Assembly: GCA_934700335.1 (NCBI GenBank)
Contig: CAKUXM010000003.1
Coordinates: forward strand, 62,001 to 126,000
Reading direction: 5' to 3'
DNA from: an uncultured Candidatus Melainabacteria bacterium
GTDB lineage: Bacteria; Cyanobacteriota; Vampirovibrionia; Gastranaerophilales; Gastranaerophilaceae
Length of the DNA: 64,000 bases
How positions within the stretch are numbered: the stretch's first letter is position 1; every line of letters begins with the position of its first letter. A program made the translations under genes and the position numbers. This document shows, one piece after another, positions 60,948 through 64,000 of this stretch. The notes under the pieces are model-generated. The model did not search any database. It was not told where the DNA came from and saw nothing but the letters and a program-made list of their open reading frames with translations.

Positions 60948-61169
60948 ATGGACAAATTTAATTTTCAAAATGACAAAGAATTAAATTATAAAACGTCTTT
61001 TTCAAAAACTGGAGAAGCGATAGTATTTACTATGTGTTCAGATAATTCTCCTTTTAAACACGAAGATAAACCAAAAGCTGAAAATTCTTTCATTTATAAT
61101 TACGAATTCACTAAAGAAAGTTCTATTATTCTTGACTGGAAACGTTCTTGCTTGAAGAAAAATTCTTAG
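60948..61169 (+). CDS. Small unknown protein, probably leaderless
   Basis: 73 residues, no family recognised: an N-terminal Asn/Lys-rich part, a short hydrophobic stretch (GEAIVFTMC), and a C-terminal half with SFIYNYEFTKESSIILDWKRSC that looks like beta strands. Support for a real gene comes from the well-placed TTGACT/TATATA promoter six bases before its ATG, without a ribosome binding site. It is followed by dnaG, which has its own promoter. Confidence 0.55.
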   Translation: MDKFNFQNDKELNYKTSFSKTGEAIVFTMCSDNSPFKHEDKPKAENSFIYNYEFTKESSIILDWKRSCLKKNS

Positions 61170-61252
61170 TTCAAAATTTTAAATTTGTTTTCAAATTTTT
61201 ATAAACATTTTTCATTCAAAATGTTGATAAATAATGTTTTTATTTTTGCTCA

Positions 61253-61261
61253 TGATAAAAT
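61253..61261 (+). promoter_or_regulatory. Extended -10 of a leaderless dnaG promoter
   Basis: TGATAAAAT ends six bases before the dnaG ATG at 61268; there is no ribosome binding site. Confidence 0.65.
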
Positions 61262-61267
61262 TATATT

Positions 61268-63148
61268 ATGGAATATACGTACGAAGAAGCTATATCACAA
61301 ATTAGGGATAGAATTGATATTGTTGAAATTATATCAGAAGATGTAATTTTAAAACAAAAGGGTCAAAGTTATTGGGGTTGTTGTCCGTTTCACGGTGAAA
61401 AAACTCCATCTTTTTGTGTTACGCCTTCAAAAGGTATTTTTCACTGTTTTGGTTGTGGCGTTGGTGGCGATGCTATTACGTTTTTGATGAAAATCAGAAA
61501 TTGGGATTTTAACGAAACAATTAAATTTTTGGCTGATAAGTATGGTGTTGAATTACCAAAGTTCAAAGGTAAATCAGGTCAATTTGCAGAGGTTAAAGAT
61601 GGTGCGTTAGAGGCTTCAAAACAAGCTGTATCAATCTTTAAACAATCACTTTTTGATTTACCAGATAATTCGCCTATTCTTGAATATTTGCACGGTAGAG
61701 ACATTGACGAAAATGTTATCGAAAAATATTCTTTAGGTTTGGGTTTGAAAGAGCCTAATTATCTATACAAAAAACTAAAAAAAGATTTTTCTGATGAAGT
61801 TTTAGAAGCTTCGGGTCTTGTGATTAAAGGTAATCACGGATATGTTGATAGATTTAGAAACAGAGTTATAATTCCTATTCAAGATGAAAAAGGTAATTAT
61901 GTTGCCTTTGGTGCAAGAGCTGTAGAAGCTGGTCAAAATCCAAAATACTTAAACTCACCAGATACAATTATCTATAATAAAAGTCGAATTTTATATGGAC
62001 TTTATACTGCAAAAGAATCTATCAAAGAAAATGATGCGGTAATTATTATGGAAGGCTATTTTGATGTTATTTCAGCGCAAGCTCACGGTATAGAAAACTG
62101 TGTTGCATCTTGCGGTACTTCCTTAACAGCTGATCACGTCAAACTTCTTTCAAGATACACAAAATCAAGAAGAGTTTATTTGTCTTTTGATACAGATACA
62201 GCAGGTGTAAACGCAACAAATAGAGGTGCGGAATTAATTAAAAAAGCATTTGTTGGACTTGGTAAAGTAAAACAGTTTGACGAATCGCATCTTGCCGTTG
62301 ATGATGATAAATATTCTTGCGAAATTCGTGTAATTTCTCCTCCTCGTGGAAAAGACCCAGATGAATTTATTCGTGAAGAAGGTGCTGAAAGTTTTAGAAA
62401 ATATATTGATAATGCACCATTATTGATAGATTTTCAATTAAATCAAATTTTAAAACATAAAAATGAGGCAAATACACCTCAAAAAAAATCAGCTCTAATT
62501 AAGTCTATAATACCGATTTTGCAAGATATTCAAAATGATATTATCAGAACTGAGTACATAAAATTAGTGTCCTCATCTTTACATGTTGATGAAATTGCCT
62601 TATCAAAAGAGGTACAAAGAACACTTAATCAAAATTTCGGGGCTGAAATTAATGTTAAGAAAATTGTAACAAAATCATCAAATATAGAGGTAAAAACGCA
62701 AAAAAATATACTCTCCTTGTATTTAATAAATAGTAGCCCTTTGAATTTCAGTCAAATCGCTGAAATGATAAGTGAAGTACAATTCACAGATGAAAAGTTA
62801 ATAATTGTAAAAGATACAATTGACAAATTAATTGATACCGTAAATAATGTAAGAGAATTAACTGAAAGTTTATTTGAAACCTTTAATTCTCATGAAGATA
62901 TACAATCTATAATATCAGAATTAATCGTAATTTCGGATTCATTTAACGACTTATCAATTGAAGATTTTCAAGCTGTAGTGAAAGAAAACATCAATAAACT
63001 TGAGTCTGTAAAAAGAGAAATAGAACAAAAAGAGTTAAAAGAACTTTATGATGATGTAAACGACGACGAAATTGAGTCGATGAAAGTTCAGATTCATCTT
63101 AGAGACCAAATTAGAAATCAATTAAGAACTGGAGATAATAATGACTAG
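61268..63148 (+). CDS. dnaG: DNA primase
   Basis: 626 residues. The zinc-binding domain has C39, H42, C60 and C63 (CCPFHGEKTPSF, IFHCFGCG). The RNA polymerase domain follows, with the Toprim motifs IIMEGYFDVISA and SFDTDTAGVNAT, then the C-terminal helicase-interaction domain (about 440-626), which is divergent and Asn/Asp/Glu-rich. It makes primers for replication. Its stop TAG overlaps the sigA start by eight bases, the classical macromolecular-synthesis arrangement. Confidence 0.97.
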   Translation: MEYTYEEAISQIRDRIDIVEIISEDVILKQKGQSYWGCCPFHGEKTPSFCVTPSKGIFHCFGCGVGGDAITFLMKIRNWDFNETIKFLADKYGVELPKFKGKSGQFAEVKDGALEASKQAVSIFKQSLFDLPDNSPILEYLHGRDIDENVIEKYSLGLGLKEPNYLYKKLKKDFSDEVLEASGLVIKGNHGYVDRFRNRVIIPIQDEKGNYVAFGARAVEAGQNPKYLNSPDTIIYNKSRILYGLYTAKESIKENDAVIIMEGYFDVISAQAHGIENCVASCGTSLTADHVKLLSRYTKSRRVYLSFDTDTAGVNATNRGAELIKKAFVGLGKVKQFDESHLAVDDDKYSCEIRVISPPRGKDPDEFIREEGAESFRKYIDNAPLLIDFQLNQILKHKNEANTPQKKSALIKSIIPILQDIQNDIIRTEYIKLVSSSLHVDEIALSKEVQRTLNQNFGAEINVKKIVTKSSNIEVKTQKNILSLYLINSSPLNFSQIAEMISEVQFTDEKLIIVKDTIDKLIDTVNNVRELTESLFETFNSHEDIQSIISELIVISDSFNDLSIEDFQAVVKENINKLESVKREIEQKELKELYDDVNDDEIESMKVQIHLRDQIRNQLRTGDNND

Positions 63149-64000
63149 AAAAAGACAATCTAATTCATCTATAACAAATGTAATGGAAGATGATGAAAAT
63201 ATAGATATGTTAGATTTAGACAATGATAAAGCAGAAGATGCTGGTGCTGATTCTTACATGAATGTTGATATCAGTACTGATAATATCGAGGATATTGTTT
63301 CAACTAAAATGGAGCCTAAAAACCATTATGATGAGATTTATCTTCTTGATACACCAGAAGATTCTTCTCAAGATGATTTAGAATTGCCAAAAGGTGTTAC
63401 AGTTGATGACCCTGTAAGACTTTATTTGCGTGAAATTGGTCGTATTAAATTATTATCGGCAAATGAAGAAATTGAATTAGCCAGAACTATCATTAAAGGT
63501 GGTACTCCTGGTGCTATTGCTAAAAGAAAATTAGTTCAAGCCAACTTACGTTTGGTTGTAAGTATTGCTAAAAAATATGTTGGTAGAGGTATGTTATTCC
63601 TAGACCTTATCCAAGAAGGTAATTTAGGTTTAATCCGTGCTGCTGAAAAATTCGACCACGAAAGAGGTTTCAAATTCTCAACTTATGCAACATGGTGGAT
63701 TAGACAAGCTATCACTCGTGCTATTGCAGATCAAGCTAGAACAATCCGTATTCCAGTTCACATGGTTGAAACTATCAACAAGTTGAAAAAAGTTACTAGA
63801 AAACTCGCTCAAGAATTATCAAGAAAACCAACTGAAGAAGAACTTGCAGTTGAAATGGGTGTTTCTATTCCAAAATTAAGAGAAATTATTAAAATTGCTC
63901 AAGAACCTTTGTCTCTTGAAACTCCAATTGGTCAAGAAGAAGATTCTAGATTAGGTGATTTTATCGAAGATAAAGAGGCTGATGCACCAATTAAAACTGT
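63141..64000 (+). CDS. sigA: Principal RNA polymerase sigma factor (5' part, cut by window end)
   Basis: 286 complete codons are present and the frame is open at the window edge. An acidic N-terminal region of about 85 residues precedes region 1.2 (DDPVRLYLREIGRIKLLSA), region 2 (LRLVVSIAKKYVGRG, DLIQEGNLGLIRAAEKFD, FSTYATWWIRQAITRAI) and region 3 (RIPVHMVETINKLKK, LAQELSRKPTEEELA). Group 1 sigma features are all intact, so this is RpoD/SigA. GGAG lies seven bases before the ATG. Confidence 0.97.
   Translation, partial: MTRKRQSNSSITNVMEDDENIDMLDLDNDKAEDAGADSYMNVDISTDNIEDIVSTKMEPKNHYDEIYLLDTPEDSSQDDLELPKGVTVDDPVRLYLREIGRIKLLSANEEIELARTIIKGGTPGAIAKRKLVQANLRLVVSIAKKYVGRGMLFLDLIQEGNLGLIRAAEKFDHERGFKFSTYATWWIRQAITRAIADQARTIRIPVHMVETINKLKKVTRKLAQELSRKPTEEELAVEMGVSIPKLREIIKIAQEPLSLETPIGQEEDSRLGDFIEDKEADAPIKT

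Noticed and set aside
1..64000. CRISPR array, insertion sequence, prophage or integron
   Set aside because: No regularly spaced short repeats, transposase, integrase or phage genes were seen; the tandem repeats are either coding or directly adjacent without spacers.

Overview
The window is about 64 kb of AT-rich (roughly one-third GC by eye), gene-dense bacterial chromosome with no ribosomal RNA, phage, insertion sequence or CRISPR array. Gram-negative envelope genes (a complete RND efflux pump with a TolC-type channel, signal-peptide periplasmic proteins, a PrsA/SurA-like lipoprotein) occur beside genes typical of cyanobacteria and relatives: a Ycf45-like AAA+ ATPase with an R3H domain, ClpC, PilT, and dnaG overlapping the principal sigma factor. 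With the very low GC and many Lys/Asn-rich proteins, the best guess is a non-photosynthetic cyanobacterial relative of the gut Gastranaerophilales/Melainabacteria type. This is inferred from gene content; no search was run.

Layout. 1-1400: a partial gene, then a probable copper-response module (TTGACA/TATTAT promoter, CsoR-type operator, exported metallothionein-like protein with 59 cysteines, csoR), ending in a GC-richer 111-bp tandem repeat. 1440-6706: rpsF-ssb-rpsR, an oxidoreductase, pgsA, trmL, nnrD, and anmK on the other strand. 6719-13231: a possible structured RNA, an ArnT-like glycosyltransferase, a phosphoesterase, the R3H ATPase, a dCMP deaminase and glmU. 13310-23875: a possible small RNA, a TPR membrane protein, eno, a membrane protein, murA, a small unknown gene, mfd and a PrsA-like foldase. 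23945-28143: RNase P RNA, rlmH, mscS, a phosphopantetheinyl transferase, tRNA-Gly and an AMIN-like membrane protein. 28185-34219: lineage-type unknown proteins, pnp and a YtxH/DUF948 cluster. 34298-36670: murT, a PdxJ-like gene and a zinc-ribbon protein. 36825-40780: a two-sided sugar-lipid locus (YdjC deacetylase, GtrA, GT2, ArnT-like). 40787-46608: unknown genes, gcvT-gcvH-gcvPA, pilT, recO. 46684-49429: rpsE-rpmD-rplO-secY. 49603-59102: hydrolase, tRNA-Glu, clpC, efflux pump. 59086-64000: tlyA, tatD, a small unknown gene, dnaG and the 5' part of sigA.

How the genes fit together. Envelope construction dominates (MurA, GlmU, MurT, AnmK, PgsA, glycosyltransferases, SecY, foldase, efflux pump), beside information-processing genes (ribosomal proteins, SSB, Mfd, RecO, DnaG, SigA, RNase P, PNPase, RNA methyltransferases). 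Two sequence-level patterns stand out. First, at least nine genes start exactly six or seven bases after a -10 hexamer (often extended, TGnTATAAT or TGnTAAAAT), so their mRNAs are probably leaderless. Second, many convergent gene ends carry long, perfectly paired hairpins that can terminate from both sides. The most unusual genes are the Cys-rich/CsoR module and a PdxJ-fold protein that appears to have lost much of its catalytic signature.
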